From positions 42,309 to 106,308 of the forward strand of contig JAHFRA010000008.1 in NCBI GenBank assembly GCA_023259035.1: a stretch of DNA of 64,000 bases. Direction: 5' to 3'. Shown in pieces: positions 52,688 to 61,791 of the stretch (position 1 is its first letter; each line of letters begins with the position of its first letter). The translations under genes and the position numbers were made by a program. The DNA comes from Gallionella sp. Lineage in GTDB: Bacteria > Pseudomonadota > Gammaproteobacteria > Burkholderiales > Gallionellaceae. Under the pieces are notes generated by a model, which saw nothing but the letters and a program-made list of their open reading frames with translations, did not search any database and was not told the DNA's origin.

Positions 52688-53743
52688 ATGACTGCTGAGT
52701 TCAAAATTGCTGACCGATTGATAAGCCGAAGCCGCACCCCATTCGTCATAGCTGAAATGTCCGGCAACCATAACCAGTCGCTGGAGCGTGCTTTGGCAAT
52801 CGTTGATGCAGTTGCCAAAACCGGCGCGCATGCGCTGAAGATGCAAACCTATACCCCGGACACCATGACGCTCGATCTGGATGAGCGGGAGTTTCATATC
52901 AGCGATCCCGACAGCCTGTGGGCAGGCACGTCCCTTTATAAGCTTTACGGCGAGGCCTACACCCCGTGGGAATGGCACAAACCAATCTTTGATCGGGCGC
53001 GCGAGCTAGGCATCATTCCATTCAGCACGCCATTCGATGATACGGCAGTGGATTTTCTCGAAAGCCTGGATGCGCAGTGTTACAAGATTGCTTCGTTCGA
53101 GAATACCGACTTGCCATTGATCCGCCGTGTGGCTTCCACAGGAAAACCGTTAATCATTTCCACTGGCATGGCTACGGTGGCCGAGCTGGATGAGACCGTG
53201 CGAGCCGCTCGTGAGGCAGGTTGCACCGATCTGATTCTGCTCAAATGCACCAGCACTTATCCAGCCACGGCAGGGAACACCAATATCCTGACCATTCCGC
53301 ACCTGCGCGAACTGTTTGGTTGCGAAGTGGGCCTGTCCGATCACACCATGGGTGTAGGAGTATCCGTGGCCAGCGTTGCTCTGGGTGCCACCGTCATCGA
53401 AAAGCACTTTACGCTAAGCCGCGCCGACGGTGGTGTGGACAGCACGTTTTCCATGGAACCCGCCGAAATGGCCCAACTGGTGGTGGAAACCGAACGGGCT
53501 TGGCAGGCGCTTGGACAAGTCAGCTATGGGGCGACAGAGAAGGAAAAGAACTCCCTGCTCTTCCGCCGCTCCATCTATATCGCGCAGGATATGCAGGCAG
53601 ACGAAGTATTTACGCCGGAGAACCTGCGCTGTATTCGCCCCGGACTGGGGCTGCCCCCCAAGTATTTTGACCTGCTGCTGGGTCGCCGCGTGAATCGGGA
53701 TGTAAAGAAAGGCACACCGATGAGTTGGAATTTGATCGGCTAA
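52688..53743 (+). CDS. pseI: PseI, pseudaminic acid synthase
   Basis: Condenses the hexose with phosphoenolpyruvate to give pseudaminic acid. The 351 residues have the NeuB TIM-barrel (IAEMSGNHNQSLERALAIVD, KMQTYTPDTMTLDLD, YKIASFENTDLPLIRRVAST, SDHTMGVGVSVASVALGATV with EKHFT) and a C-terminal SAF/antifreeze-like domain (about 290-345). The EMSGNHN start separates PseI from NeuB, which has NH/NIGINHNG-type sequence. It follows pseG after two bases. Confidence 0.96.
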   Translation: MTAEFKIADRLISRSRTPFVIAEMSGNHNQSLERALAIVDAVAKTGAHALKMQTYTPDTMTLDLDEREFHISDPDSLWAGTSLYKLYGEAYTPWEWHKPIFDRARELGIIPFSTPFDDTAVDFLESLDAQCYKIASFENTDLPLIRRVASTGKPLIISTGMATVAELDETVRAAREAGCTDLILLKCTSTYPATAGNTNILTIPHLRELFGCEVGLSDHTMGVGVSVASVALGATVIEKHFTLSRADGGVDSTFSMEPAEMAQLVVETERAWQALGQVSYGATEKEKNSLLFRRSIYIAQDMQADEVFTPENLRCIRPGLGLPPKYFDLLLGRRVNRDVKKGTPMSWNLIG

Positions 53744-53755
53744 GAACGTTAAACC

Positions 53756-54721
53756 ATGCGCTACGGAACGTTGATTGTGGGGCTAGGGAAAATCGGCATG
53801 GGCTACGACCTGCATCTCGATCCGGCAGCTTTCGTCTATTCCCATGCCCGCGCCTTCAGCCTCCACCCGAGCTTTGTTCTGGCTGGCGGCGTGGATGCCG
53901 ACCCCGCGCACCGGGCTACTTTTGAGCAGACCTACCAGCGCCCGGCATATTCTGATCTCGACATGGCGCTCAGCCAGCAACAGCCCGACATAGTCGTCAT
54001 CGCAGTGCCGACGCCGTTGCACGGCGCGACCGTGCAACGTGTGCTGGCGCAGTCAAAACCCCGCGCCATTCTGTGTGAAAAGCCGCTTTCCTACGATCTG
54101 GCCGAAGCGCGCACCATGGTGCAGGATTGCGCAGCAAGGGGTGTCGCGCTGTATGCAAACTATATCCGCCGCTCCGCTTCTGGTGCGATTGAGGTCAAGC
54201 GCCGCCTTGATGCGGGCGAGATCGCCACCCCGGTGAAGGGCGTCGTCTGGTATTCCAAAGGTTTTCTGCACAACGGCTCGCATTTCTTCAATCTGCTGGA
54301 ATACTGGCTGGGTGCAGTGATTGGTGCGCAAGTCATCGCCACCGGCAGACTGTGGGATGGTCACGATCCGGAACCGGATGCGCGCGTCGTGTTCGAACGT
54401 GGAGCAATGATTTTTCTGGCGGCGCGGGAAGAAGATTTTTCCCATTACACCATCGAATTGTTGACTACGAACGGGCGGTTGCGCTACGAAAAAGGCGGAC
54501 ATCAGATCAGCTGGCAGGCCGCTTGCCCCGACCCAAACCTCCAGGGATACACCGTGCTTTCAGACGACAGCGAGCCCATTGAGTCCGGCTTGAGCCGCTA
54601 TCAATGGCATGTGGCGGAGCAATTGGCAGCAGCTCTCGAAGGGCGGAATTTTTACCTGTGTAGCGGCGCCGAAAGCCTGCTAACATTGGAAAATATGCAA
54701 CGCATCCTGGAAATGAAATGA
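53756..54721 (+). CDS. Gfo/Idh/MocA-family sugar dehydrogenase
   Basis: NAD(P)-dependent oxidoreductase of 321 residues. The Rossmann motif is VGLGKIGMG (8-16) and the family Glu-Lys-Pro motif is CEKP (107-110). A C-terminal dimerisation domain follows. It sits between pseI and an aminotransferase gene, with which it overlaps as ATGA. In other clusters such a pair oxidises a sugar hydroxyl and then aminates it, so the pair may make a second amino sugar or alter Pse (inference). Substrate unknown. Confidence 0.85.
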   Translation: MRYGTLIVGLGKIGMGYDLHLDPAAFVYSHARAFSLHPSFVLAGGVDADPAHRATFEQTYQRPAYSDLDMALSQQQPDIVVIAVPTPLHGATVQRVLAQSKPRAILCEKPLSYDLAEARTMVQDCAARGVALYANYIRRSASGAIEVKRRLDAGEIATPVKGVVWYSKGFLHNGSHFFNLLEYWLGAVIGAQVIATGRLWDGHDPEPDARVVFERGAMIFLAAREEDFSHYTIELLTTNGRLRYEKGGHQISWQAACPDPNLQGYTVLSDDSEPIESGLSRYQWHVAEQLAAALEGRNFYLCSGAESLLTLENMQRILEMK

Positions 54722-55998
54722 CTACGAATTCCCTGGCATTGTTCGGCGGTCCCCGCACCATCACCACTCCTTTTAAACGCTACAACCCGATTGGGGCAGA
54801 AGAAGTCGAGGCGGCCAAGGCAGTCATCGAAAGCGGGGTACTGTCACAGTTCATCGGTGTCTGGTCTCCTGATTTCTACGGAGGTCCCAAGGTGCAGGAA
54901 TTCGAGCGCCAGTGCGAAGCTTACTTCGGCGTTAAGCACGCTGTTACGGTTAATTCAGCGACATCTGGTTTGATCGCCGCAGTAGGAGCGATTGGCATAG
55001 AACCGGGTGATGAGGTGATCGTCAGCCCTTGGACCATGTGTGCCAGTGCAACGGCTATCTTGCACTGGAACGCAATCCCGGTATTTGCCGACATCGAGCC
55101 TGCAACCTTTAACCTTGACCCCAAATCGGTTGAGGCCAATATTACGCCGCACACCAGGGCAATCATGGCGGTGGATATATTCGGGCATTCTGCCGACATG
55201 GATGCCTTGATGGCAATTGCGGCCAAGCATGGATTGAAAGTCATCTCTGACGCGGCACAGGCACCTGGCGTATTCTATAAAGACAAATATGCAGGAACCT
55301 TGGCGCATGTCGGCAGCTATAGCCTCAACTACCACAAACATATCCACACGGGTGAGGGCGGCATCCTGGTCACGGACGATGATGGGATTTGCGAGCGTTT
55401 GCAACTGATTCGAAATCATGCCGAGGCAGTCGTTGGCGGCAAGGGCGTTGCTGGTCTCGCCAACATGATGGGATACAACTTCAGGCTGGGTGAGATCGAG
55501 TGCGCGATAGGTATTGAGCAACTGAAGAAATTGAAGATGTTTGTTGCCAGCCGCCAGCACGCCGCCGAGCGTTTCAGCGCCGGGCTGAAAGGGCTGGAAG
55601 GATTGCGCACCCCGATTGTCGAACCGGCTTGCACCCACGCCTACTATGTTTATCCGATGGTGCTGGACATCGCCAAAATCGGCATTCCCCGCGCACGCAT
55701 TGTCGAAGCGTTGCAAGCCGAGGGCGTAACCGGCTTGGGTTCGAGCTACGCCAATCTGCACCTGCTGCCCATGTATCAACAGAAAATAGCCTACGGTTCA
55801 AAAGGCTTCCCGTGGACTTCGGACATCTGTCGCCGAGAGGTCAGCTACCAGCGCGGTATCTGCCCGGTGGCAGAAGAACTCAATGATCGTAGTTATCTGG
55901 GCTTTGCCATGTGTATGCACGAGTTGACTGACGAGGACGTGGATCTGATGGTCAGCGCGTTCCGCAAGGTGTGGTCCAATCTCGCCGCGCTCCGCTGA
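54718..55998 (+). CDS. DegT/DnrJ/EryC1-type sugar aminotransferase
   Basis: PLP aminotransferase of 426 residues. The PLP Lys is in SLNYHKHIHTGEGGIL (Lys 207) and the coenzyme Asp in VISDAAQAPGVFY (Asp 178). The His just after the Lys and the GGP...TTPFKRYNPIG opening differ from PseC at 48706, so it is a separate enzyme. Coupled to the Gfo/Idh gene by an ATGA overlap. Likely makes an amino-deoxy sugar; substrate unknown. Confidence 0.87.
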   Translation: MTTNSLALFGGPRTITTPFKRYNPIGAEEVEAAKAVIESGVLSQFIGVWSPDFYGGPKVQEFERQCEAYFGVKHAVTVNSATSGLIAAVGAIGIEPGDEVIVSPWTMCASATAILHWNAIPVFADIEPATFNLDPKSVEANITPHTRAIMAVDIFGHSADMDALMAIAAKHGLKVISDAAQAPGVFYKDKYAGTLAHVGSYSLNYHKHIHTGEGGILVTDDDGICERLQLIRNHAEAVVGGKGVAGLANMMGYNFRLGEIECAIGIEQLKKLKMFVASRQHAAERFSAGLKGLEGLRTPIVEPACTHAYYVYPMVLDIAKIGIPRARIVEALQAEGVTGLGSSYANLHLLPMYQQKIAYGSKGFPWTSDICRREVSYQRGICPVAEELNDRSYLGFAMCMHELTDEDVDLMVSAFRKVWSNLAALR

Positions 55999-56035
55999 TC
56001 ACTCCACACAAGTGACCCAACGATCCTTATAGATC

Positions 56036-56875
56036 ATGAAACTGCTCGAATTAAATCAGTTGCCACGGTACAGCAAGCGGGTTGCCGAGCTGTTATGTGG
56101 TGAGCCAGACAAAAGGATAAAAAACGAGGAGCAGATCCTCCGGGAGTTCGGGCAGGAAAAATGGGGAGGGTTATTAACGAAATGGAAAAACGCCCCATGC
56201 GGAGTTGATGAAGTATGCAATTGGGAATGCCCCCCAGATTTTATGCATGCTTGTCTAGTCAATAATCAGTTGATGCTGATGACCACAACCGAATCATTTG
56301 GCCACTATATCAACTTGATAGAACAAGCGCTGCTTGATGACTGTTCAAAACATCTGGTCGAGATCGGCTGTGGCTACGGATCAGTGCTGTTCAATCTCAT
56401 CGAAAGACGCCGTCTGACTTACGAGTCGGTGACAGGTCTGGAGTACACGCAACAAGGAATCGAACTGGCACAAAACCTTGCAAGATGGCACAACTACAAT
56501 GTGACGGTAGGCAGAGGTGACTTTGGTGCGACAGGTATCTCGGACTTGGTGATCAAACCGGGAAGCGACTTCCTCACCTCCTACTCACTTCATTACGTGC
56601 GTGACTCAGCACTCGCGCTCAGGAATCTGATCCGGCTAAAACCTCGCCGTGTTCTGCATTTTGAACCCATCTTTCAGCATTGCGAAGAACAAACGGTATT
56701 GGGAATATTGCAGCAACGCTACATGAGAGCTAACGATTACAACTTGAGTATTCGAGAAGAGCTGGAGAAACTCGCCAACACTGGTGAAATCGAGATCACT
56801 AAAGAAGTGTCACAGGTCTTCGGAGCCAACTGCTTGCTACCCGCATCACTTCTCGTTTGGCGCCCCACCAGTTGA
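56036..56875 (+). CDS. SAM-dependent methyltransferase
   Basis: The 279 residues have motif I LVEIGCGYGS (107-116), then VTGLEYTQQGIELAQNLARW for SAM ribose binding, and a class I fold to the end. An N-terminal extension (1-90) carries Cys-rich CNWECPPDFMHAC, which is unusual and could bind metal. Probably modifies a sugar or lipid-linked glycan of this cluster; the target cannot be read. It is 37 bases after the aminotransferase. Confidence 0.75.
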   Translation: MKLLELNQLPRYSKRVAELLCGEPDKRIKNEEQILREFGQEKWGGLLTKWKNAPCGVDEVCNWECPPDFMHACLVNNQLMLMTTTESFGHYINLIEQALLDDCSKHLVEIGCGYGSVLFNLIERRRLTYESVTGLEYTQQGIELAQNLARWHNYNVTVGRGDFGATGISDLVIKPGSDFLTSYSLHYVRDSALALRNLIRLKPRRVLHFEPIFQHCEEQTVLGILQQRYMRANDYNLSIREELEKLANTGEIEITKEVSQVFGANCLLPASLLVWRPTS

Positions 56876-56897
56876 TAAAACCTCGCATTTTCTACGC

Positions 56898-57806
56898 ATG
56901 AACGATCCGATCATTGTCGCTGTTATCGCCCACGACGCAGGCGGTGCGGAAGTCCTCAGCAGCTACGTGCGCAGGCAAGGGCTGCATTGTCTTTATGCCC
57001 TGCAAGGCCCCGCGCGCAGAATATTCGAGCGCAAGCTCGGCAACATCGAAACGCTGCGGCTGGACGAGGCCATCCGCCAAGCGGATTGGGTGCTGTGCGG
57101 CACGTCCTGGCAATCCGAACTGGAATTCGATGCGATCAAACTGGCGCGTGCGATTGGAAAACGCTCGGTCGCCTTCCTCGACCACTGGGTCAACTACCAG
57201 GAACGTTTCGAGCGCAAGGGCGAACTCAACCTGCCTGATGAAATCTGGGTCGGCGATCCCATTGCCGCCGAACTGGCCGTGAAGATATTTGGCGAAACAC
57301 CCATCCGCTTGGTCGAGAACCCCTATTTTGTTGACATCCGCGCAGAAGTGCTCGCCGCCTCCGTGGTGCGTCCAGCCGACGCCGAGCGGCTTGCCGTGCT
57401 CTACGTTTGCGAACCGGTGCGCGAACATGCACTACGCCAGCATGGCAATGAGCATTACTGGGGCTACGTGGAGGAAGATGCATTGCGCTATTTTCTCGCC
57501 AACGTGGCGATACTCGGCAAGCCCGTCGAACGTATTCTGATTCGCCCCCATCCTTCCGAAGCCGCCAACAAATACGACTGGGCAAAAGACGAATTCGATC
57601 TCCCTATTGCCTTCGGCGGTACACGCAGCCTGTTCGAGGAGATTGCCGATAGCGATGTGGTGGTCGGTTGCTCCTCTATGGCCATGGTCGTCGGCCTGCT
57701 TGCCGGAAAGCGGGTAATCAGCAGCATTCCGCCGGGTGGGCCTCGATGTGCTTTGCCGCAGCCGGAAATTGAAATGATGCAACAATTATTGAGCCGCACA
57801 ACCTGA
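56898..57806 (+). CDS. Putative transferase of the surface-glycan cluster (unrecognised)
   Basis: The start MNDPIIVAVIAHDAGGAEVL at 56898 gives 302 residues; the frame can extend to 56784, overlapping the methyltransferase. Seen motifs: AHDAGGAEVLSSYVR near the N-terminus, a two-domain feel, and ILIRPHPSEAANKYDWA (near 220), an RPHP motif found in several GT-B and capsule-type transferases, then DSDVVVGCSSMAMVVGLLAG with KRVISSIPPGG. I infer a glycosyl- or phosphoglycosyl-transferase, but I do not recognise a named family. Last gene of the rightward operon, converging on the next gene. Confidence 0.6.
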   Translation: MNDPIIVAVIAHDAGGAEVLSSYVRRQGLHCLYALQGPARRIFERKLGNIETLRLDEAIRQADWVLCGTSWQSELEFDAIKLARAIGKRSVAFLDHWVNYQERFERKGELNLPDEIWVGDPIAAELAVKIFGETPIRLVENPYFVDIRAEVLAASVVRPADAERLAVLYVCEPVREHALRQHGNEHYWGYVEEDALRYFLANVAILGKPVERILIRPHPSEAANKYDWAKDEFDLPIAFGGTRSLFEEIADSDVVVGCSSMAMVVGLLAGKRVISSIPPGGPRCALPQPEIEMMQQLLSRTT

Positions 57807-57852
57807 CTACAGGCTTGTGGCTTGGGCGGATTCGCACCACATCGCTTTGGTC

Positions 57853-59538
57853 TTACAATAAGTGGCGCAAAGCGCGGGATTGCTTGAACAGGCACACATA
57901 GTCGGCAAATTGGTTGGTGCAGAATACGCGCAGATTATTATCGTCAGCGATAAAACCATCAAGCATCTCCAATGTAGCCTCAACACGGTCTCTTGGCACG
58001 ATCGCACTGTTTGCCCAGAGCGCTTCGGCCTTGCTTAATGGAGCCGGGATCGGATTCAAGATAGGTATACCCGTGCGCAAGAATTCAATCACTGCACTAG
58101 TGGGTGCATCATACATCAGACACAGATCGATGCTCTGGGCAAAAGATTGCAGCGAACCAGCCAGTACCGATTGCACACCGACGCGCTCCATGCCGATCGC
58201 TTGGTTCAGTATCTCGGCCAATGCCTGCCCTTGTCTGCAACGGATCGACAACTCGACGCCAGATTGCTTGCACCATTGATCAATTTTCTTGATGCCGTTG
58301 ATATAGGTCGCAAAGTCGGTACAAAGAACGCCGTTGAGCGATAGTCCATTGAGGAGCAAACCGATTTTCTTGATGGGTGGCGGCATCGCGCTACGGCTAG
58401 AAAAATTTTCTGGGTAGGACAGGGCAAAGTGAAGCAGGCGCTTCTGGCACCCGTTCACAAGCGGTAAGCCTTGTATCGGGTGAGTCAGCGCTGTTATGTT
58501 TTGATAAGTAAAATCCACATCGTGGCTGACTTTGGAATGAGGTAAGAGGAAGACCGGAATGTTGTGCTGCTCGGCAAAGGATATCAGCGGCCCGTGAAAC
58601 CCCGCATCGTGGTCGGACAACAGCATTTTCCCAGGCTTGTGCCGTTTGAAATACTGTTCCAACAGATACGCGCTGGCCAGTTGGGATTGATACAAATTGC
58701 TCAGATGGCTTGCTTGGCGAGCCCTGAAATCTGGCGTAGCGATGTACGGGGTCAGCAATGAGTCGAGTTTCTCGGCCAGTTGTTCTGCTATTACATCCAG
58801 CGCAGGCTGACCGCCGCTCAGTGTTTGCTGGTCCTTGAGCCGTATTAAATTGATGTTCTTGGTGGCGGCCAGCGCTACGTCCCAGTACTTCGATACTATA
58901 TTGATGTTCGATTTGCCCGATGCCCGCAACTCCGCATTGAAATAGTCGATATCATAAAAACAGGTCGGCAGATGGGTCAGCAGATCAAATCGTTCACTGT
59001 CTGGATTGCAGTCGCACAGATTCATGACCACGTCGGATTCATCAGGCCGTGCACCATACGTGACGGCGGAAAATGAGATGTTCCAGGTTCTCAGTTGCTC
59101 CAGTAACAGCAGGGCCGGCAAGAACGATGGCCAATAATAATAGGCCGGGTTGTCATTTAAAAATACATGCAGTTTGCCTTCCCGCAGCTTTTCCAGCACA
59201 TCTCGCCACAGGCATGAATACCATTGGAAACTCATGAAAAAATAATGCAAATTCATGTGCTGCCATGCCGCTATCGAGCTCCCGGACAGCAGGGCGCGCA
59301 GGCTTTGGTCGAGCTCCTGTTCCAGCGCGAAAGCGAGGGCATGCGCCGACTGCACCAGGGTCGGATAGTCCGGACCGGCATCCCAAACGATGAGCTCGGT
59401 ATTGCGCAGGGCGCTGCCCTGAATCACATCGACTAACGTCGGGTCAAAAAAGTAGACTCTGTAGCTTGCAAGATCCTTGGCGGTGATTTCCGCGATGGGG
59501 ATATCGTGCGCGGCCGTAATGATGAGGATGTTTTCCAT
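57853..59538 (-). CDS. Large GT-B-like protein (unrecognised)
   Basis: A 561-residue protein with no signal peptide or membrane helix. Visible features: NILIITAAHDIPIAEITAKD at the start, a middle segment with KPGKMLLSDHDAGFHGPLIS and NIPVFLLPHSKVSHDVDF, and a C-terminal half (IKKIGLLLNGLSLNG, SIDLCLMYDAPTSAVIEFLR with TGIPILNP) that looks like a nucleotide-sugar-binding Rossmann domain. This arrangement suggests a GT-B transferase, perhaps for flagellin or surface glycan (inference). I could not name a family. Transcribed opposite to the pse operon. Confidence 0.6.
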   Translation of the reverse strand: MENILIITAAHDIPIAEITAKDLASYRVYFFDPTLVDVIQGSALRNTELIVWDAGPDYPTLVQSAHALAFALEQELDQSLRALLSGSSIAAWQHMNLHYFFMSFQWYSCLWRDVLEKLREGKLHVFLNDNPAYYYWPSFLPALLLLEQLRTWNISFSAVTYGARPDESDVVMNLCDCNPDSERFDLLTHLPTCFYDIDYFNAELRASGKSNINIVSKYWDVALAATKNINLIRLKDQQTLSGGQPALDVIAEQLAEKLDSLLTPYIATPDFRARQASHLSNLYQSQLASAYLLEQYFKRHKPGKMLLSDHDAGFHGPLISFAEQHNIPVFLLPHSKVSHDVDFTYQNITALTHPIQGLPLVNGCQKRLLHFALSYPENFSSRSAMPPPIKKIGLLLNGLSLNGVLCTDFATYINGIKKIDQWCKQSGVELSIRCRQGQALAEILNQAIGMERVGVQSVLAGSLQSFAQSIDLCLMYDAPTSAVIEFLRTGIPILNPIPAPLSKAEALWANSAIVPRDRVEATLEMLDGFIADDNNLRVFCTNQFADYVCLFKQSRALRHLL

Positions 59539-59551
59539 GGCCCGTCTTTCG

Positions 59552-60418
59552 TTAATCGAAAAAATTTCTGATGACGTCCCTGACGTCGCGTCGGCGAAAG
59601 ACTTCGAAACATTCGTCGGCGTATTCTTTGCGTTTTTCCGGGTTTAGGATAAGTTCATCGCATGCCGCCCCCATGTTTTCGCGGGAAACGAAGCACAGGG
59701 CATCGCGCAAGTCTTCCTCGATTTCGAGCTGAGGTGTGAGTTCGCTTACTACGGCTTTCCGGTTCGCCAGATAATAAGAGACCCGCACAATTTCGAAGAC
59801 ATTGAATAGCGGGTTTCCACTCGATACGTTGATCAGCAGCTTGGCGCGGGCAATGAAGTCGTTCCGCTGTTTGCCCCAAACATTGGATAAAGTAACCAAG
59901 GCGTGGCGGCTGGATGTGCCGCCGCAAGAAATCAGCGTTTCGGCTCTTGACGGAGATATGCTTCCTATATACAGAATATCTATGTCTTCTAATCCCAATG
60001 GCGCGATGTTCGCCAAGTTAGGAGCGAAACTGACTTTTGCGTAGTAAGCGGGAAATATTGGATTTAATTCATTCCATCGGTGAACATTGCCTAGGCTGTA
60101 ATCCCAGATTTGAAAGCGTTGTGCGACCATTTCCAACACTGGGAATCCTTTCATGGATGCCGACGAGTATTGCTCAAAGTTGTACAGAATTGTGTCGTTT
60201 GGAAATTCGTCGATGTATCCGCACTTGATGGAAGGAACCCAGCCAAAGACAATATTCCGGCAGCTTTTGTTGATCGCATTGGTTGTAAAGGAGCATTCAT
60301 ACCCCAGTGCGTTAAATCCCCATTGCAGGCTGGCTATAACTTCCAGATGGCAGTCGAGAATATTGAATCTGGGTGTATCCGGTTTGAATAGCACCAGATT
60401 AATTTTTCTTGTGCGCAT
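59552..60418 (-). CDS. Glycosyltransferase-like protein
   Basis: The 288 residues include INLVLFKPDTPRFNILDCHL, DIDILYIGSISPSRAETLIS and a C-terminal GT4-like stretch (AKLLINVSSGNPLFNVFEIV ... YYLANRKAVVSE, then EDLRDALCFV and a trailing acidic helix). This resembles the C-terminal half of a family-1/4 glycosyltransferase. It is 13 bases before the 57853 gene on the same strand, so the two probably act together. Donor and acceptor unknown. Confidence 0.65.
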   Translation of the reverse strand: MRTRKINLVLFKPDTPRFNILDCHLEVIASLQWGFNALGYECSFTTNAINKSCRNIVFGWVPSIKCGYIDEFPNDTILYNFEQYSSASMKGFPVLEMVAQRFQIWDYSLGNVHRWNELNPIFPAYYAKVSFAPNLANIAPLGLEDIDILYIGSISPSRAETLISCGGTSSRHALVTLSNVWGKQRNDFIARAKLLINVSSGNPLFNVFEIVRVSYYLANRKAVVSELTPQLEIEEDLRDALCFVSRENMGAACDELILNPEKRKEYADECFEVFRRRDVRDVIRNFFD

Positions 60419-60439
60419 GATCGGTATGCGTTTTGTGGG

Positions 60440-61222
60440 CTAACGTTTCAGGATTAACCCTTGTCCGGTAGGCAGCGGGAAGACCCTGTATTTTTGCTTG
60501 TCAAACCAGGCATCCTCGGCAATCTTTTGCGGGCGGTAGACCATCGCCCACTCGTAGTCGTCAAGGATCACCACACCGCCGGGAACGACACGTTCGAATA
60601 GGCGTTCCAACACGGCGATCTCATATTCGGCATTATTCATGTCAATGTGCAGAAAGGCGATCTGCTCGGGCGAGTTATCGATTAACGAATCCGGCAGTAA
60701 ACCTTTGACCAGTCTGACCTGCGGATAGTCGGCAAAGCGCAGTTCGATCTCTTCGAAAAAGCCGGCTTCCTGCTTCTCAAAGGCATGACCCGCTACCGGA
60801 TTGTAGTCGAAGGTGTCGTAGCCCCAGAAATTCTTGCTGAAATTCTCCTTGCCGAAATAATCGATGATCGTCTTGATCCCGGTGCCGCGATACACGCCGC
60901 ACTCGACGAAGTCGCCCGGCAGTTGTGAGCAATGGTAGGCGGCGCAGGAGAGGATGTAACGTCTCCAGGCAATGGCGCGGTCAGCGTCGTTCTGTACATT
61001 GCCTTCCCATGCGTTGCGGAAGGCCGCATCCTCGAACGGGGAGTTGTTCTTTCCCCAGGTAAACAAGTTGTCGCCCAGATAGTAGCCAGGCTCTACTAGC
61101 TTTAGCGCTTCATCCATCAGCGCGTAGAAACGTTGTGGATCGCGGAGACCCCAAGTAGTGCGCACCATGAAATTGTTGATGATTTCAGGGTTGGTTATAG
61201 GGGTGAGTTGTGGCAGTTTCAT
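60440..61222 (-). CDS. TylF/MycF-type O-methyltransferase
   Basis: The 260 residues match the macrocin O-methyltransferase group that acts on sugar hydroxyls: GDFVECGVYRGTGIKTIID (motif I, near 103-121), FWGYDTFDYNPVAGH, then HIDMNNAEYEIAVLERLF and GGVVILDDYEWAM, whose Asp residues hold the metal ion. The likely substrate is a glycan sugar in this cluster. It stands 21 bases upstream of the glycosyltransferase-like gene in the same direction. Confidence 0.82.
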   Translation of the reverse strand: MKLPQLTPITNPEIINNFMVRTTWGLRDPQRFYALMDEALKLVEPGYYLGDNLFTWGKNNSPFEDAAFRNAWEGNVQNDADRAIAWRRYILSCAAYHCSQLPGDFVECGVYRGTGIKTIIDYFGKENFSKNFWGYDTFDYNPVAGHAFEKQEAGFFEEIELRFADYPQVRLVKGLLPDSLIDNSPEQIAFLHIDMNNAEYEIAVLERLFERVVPGGVVILDDYEWAMVYRPQKIAEDAWFDKQKYRVFPLPTGQGLILKR

Positions 61223-61295
61223 TTGTAGCTCCTTGGTCTCTGGTTTTCAAATATTACTGGATGAAACATGTTACTCAGCAGTTTGGTTCATTTCA

Positions 61296-61487
61296 ATGAA
61301 TAACGAGAAACTGTACCGTCGCTATAAGTTCATGCCGAATAGGACAATTTTTAGCATCCGTCAGGCATTAAGAGATGCGGAGTTGGAAAAATACGCATTA
61401 CCCGGAATGAGTTTCATGGCGAATGGAATTACAGAATTGACTCAAGTTTTAGCCAGAATTGCTACATTGTTAATTGGCAGTTTCTAA
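61296..61487 (+). CDS. Possible small ORF (unknown)
   Basis: A 63-residue frame (MNNEKLYRRYKFMPNRTIFS ... ITELTQVLARIATLLIGSF). There is no ribosome site and no recognised family, and it lies alone among repeat DNA. It may be a remnant of a transposed or decayed gene. Confidence 0.25.
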   Translation: MNNEKLYRRYKFMPNRTIFSIRQALRDAELEKYALPGMSFMANGITELTQVLARIATLLIGSF

Positions 61488-61515
61488 AACGAAGCTGACG
61501 GATTCAACTTGTATT

Positions 61516-61632
61516 CCCCGCGCTCTTGGCGCGCGGACAACACGCTTTTGATGTTAAGCGTAGCTCGCCGATTTTGCTTTTCTGCGCCGTAATACCCCGT
61601 GGTCTTGCCACGGGGATAGGCGCAGGGCGAGC
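61516..61632. repeat. Nested multi-stem structured element
   Basis: Three stacked stems: GCTCGCC/GGCGAGC (61563-61569 with 61626-61632), CTGCGCC/GGCGCAG (61582-61588 with 61619-61625) and CCCCGTGG/CCACGGGG (61595-61602 with 61608-61615) around a TCTTG loop. A separate hairpin with the same TCTTG loop start, CCGCGC...GCGCGG, lies at 61518-61536. The sequence could form an RNA structure, a terminator or a repeat terminus. The rest of 61223-61791 shows no clear gene. Confidence 0.65.
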
Positions 61633-61791
61633 GAAGCAAATTTATTAAATGTTGGTTTTTTATATCCTCCACTGTATTCAGGCCAGCAATTTGTGTGCAA
61701 ATTCGCAGTAGCATAAACATTTCTTTGTCTTTTTAACTGAAATTAAATTACAGTTAAAAAATGATCTTCACGAGCCAAGCTAGGATCCGAG

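Noticed and set aside
61484..61720. Minus-strand frame of 78 codons across the structured element
   Set aside because: It is the translation of the nested stems themselves (palindromic DNA), has no ribosome site and no domain; the structure explains the sequence better.
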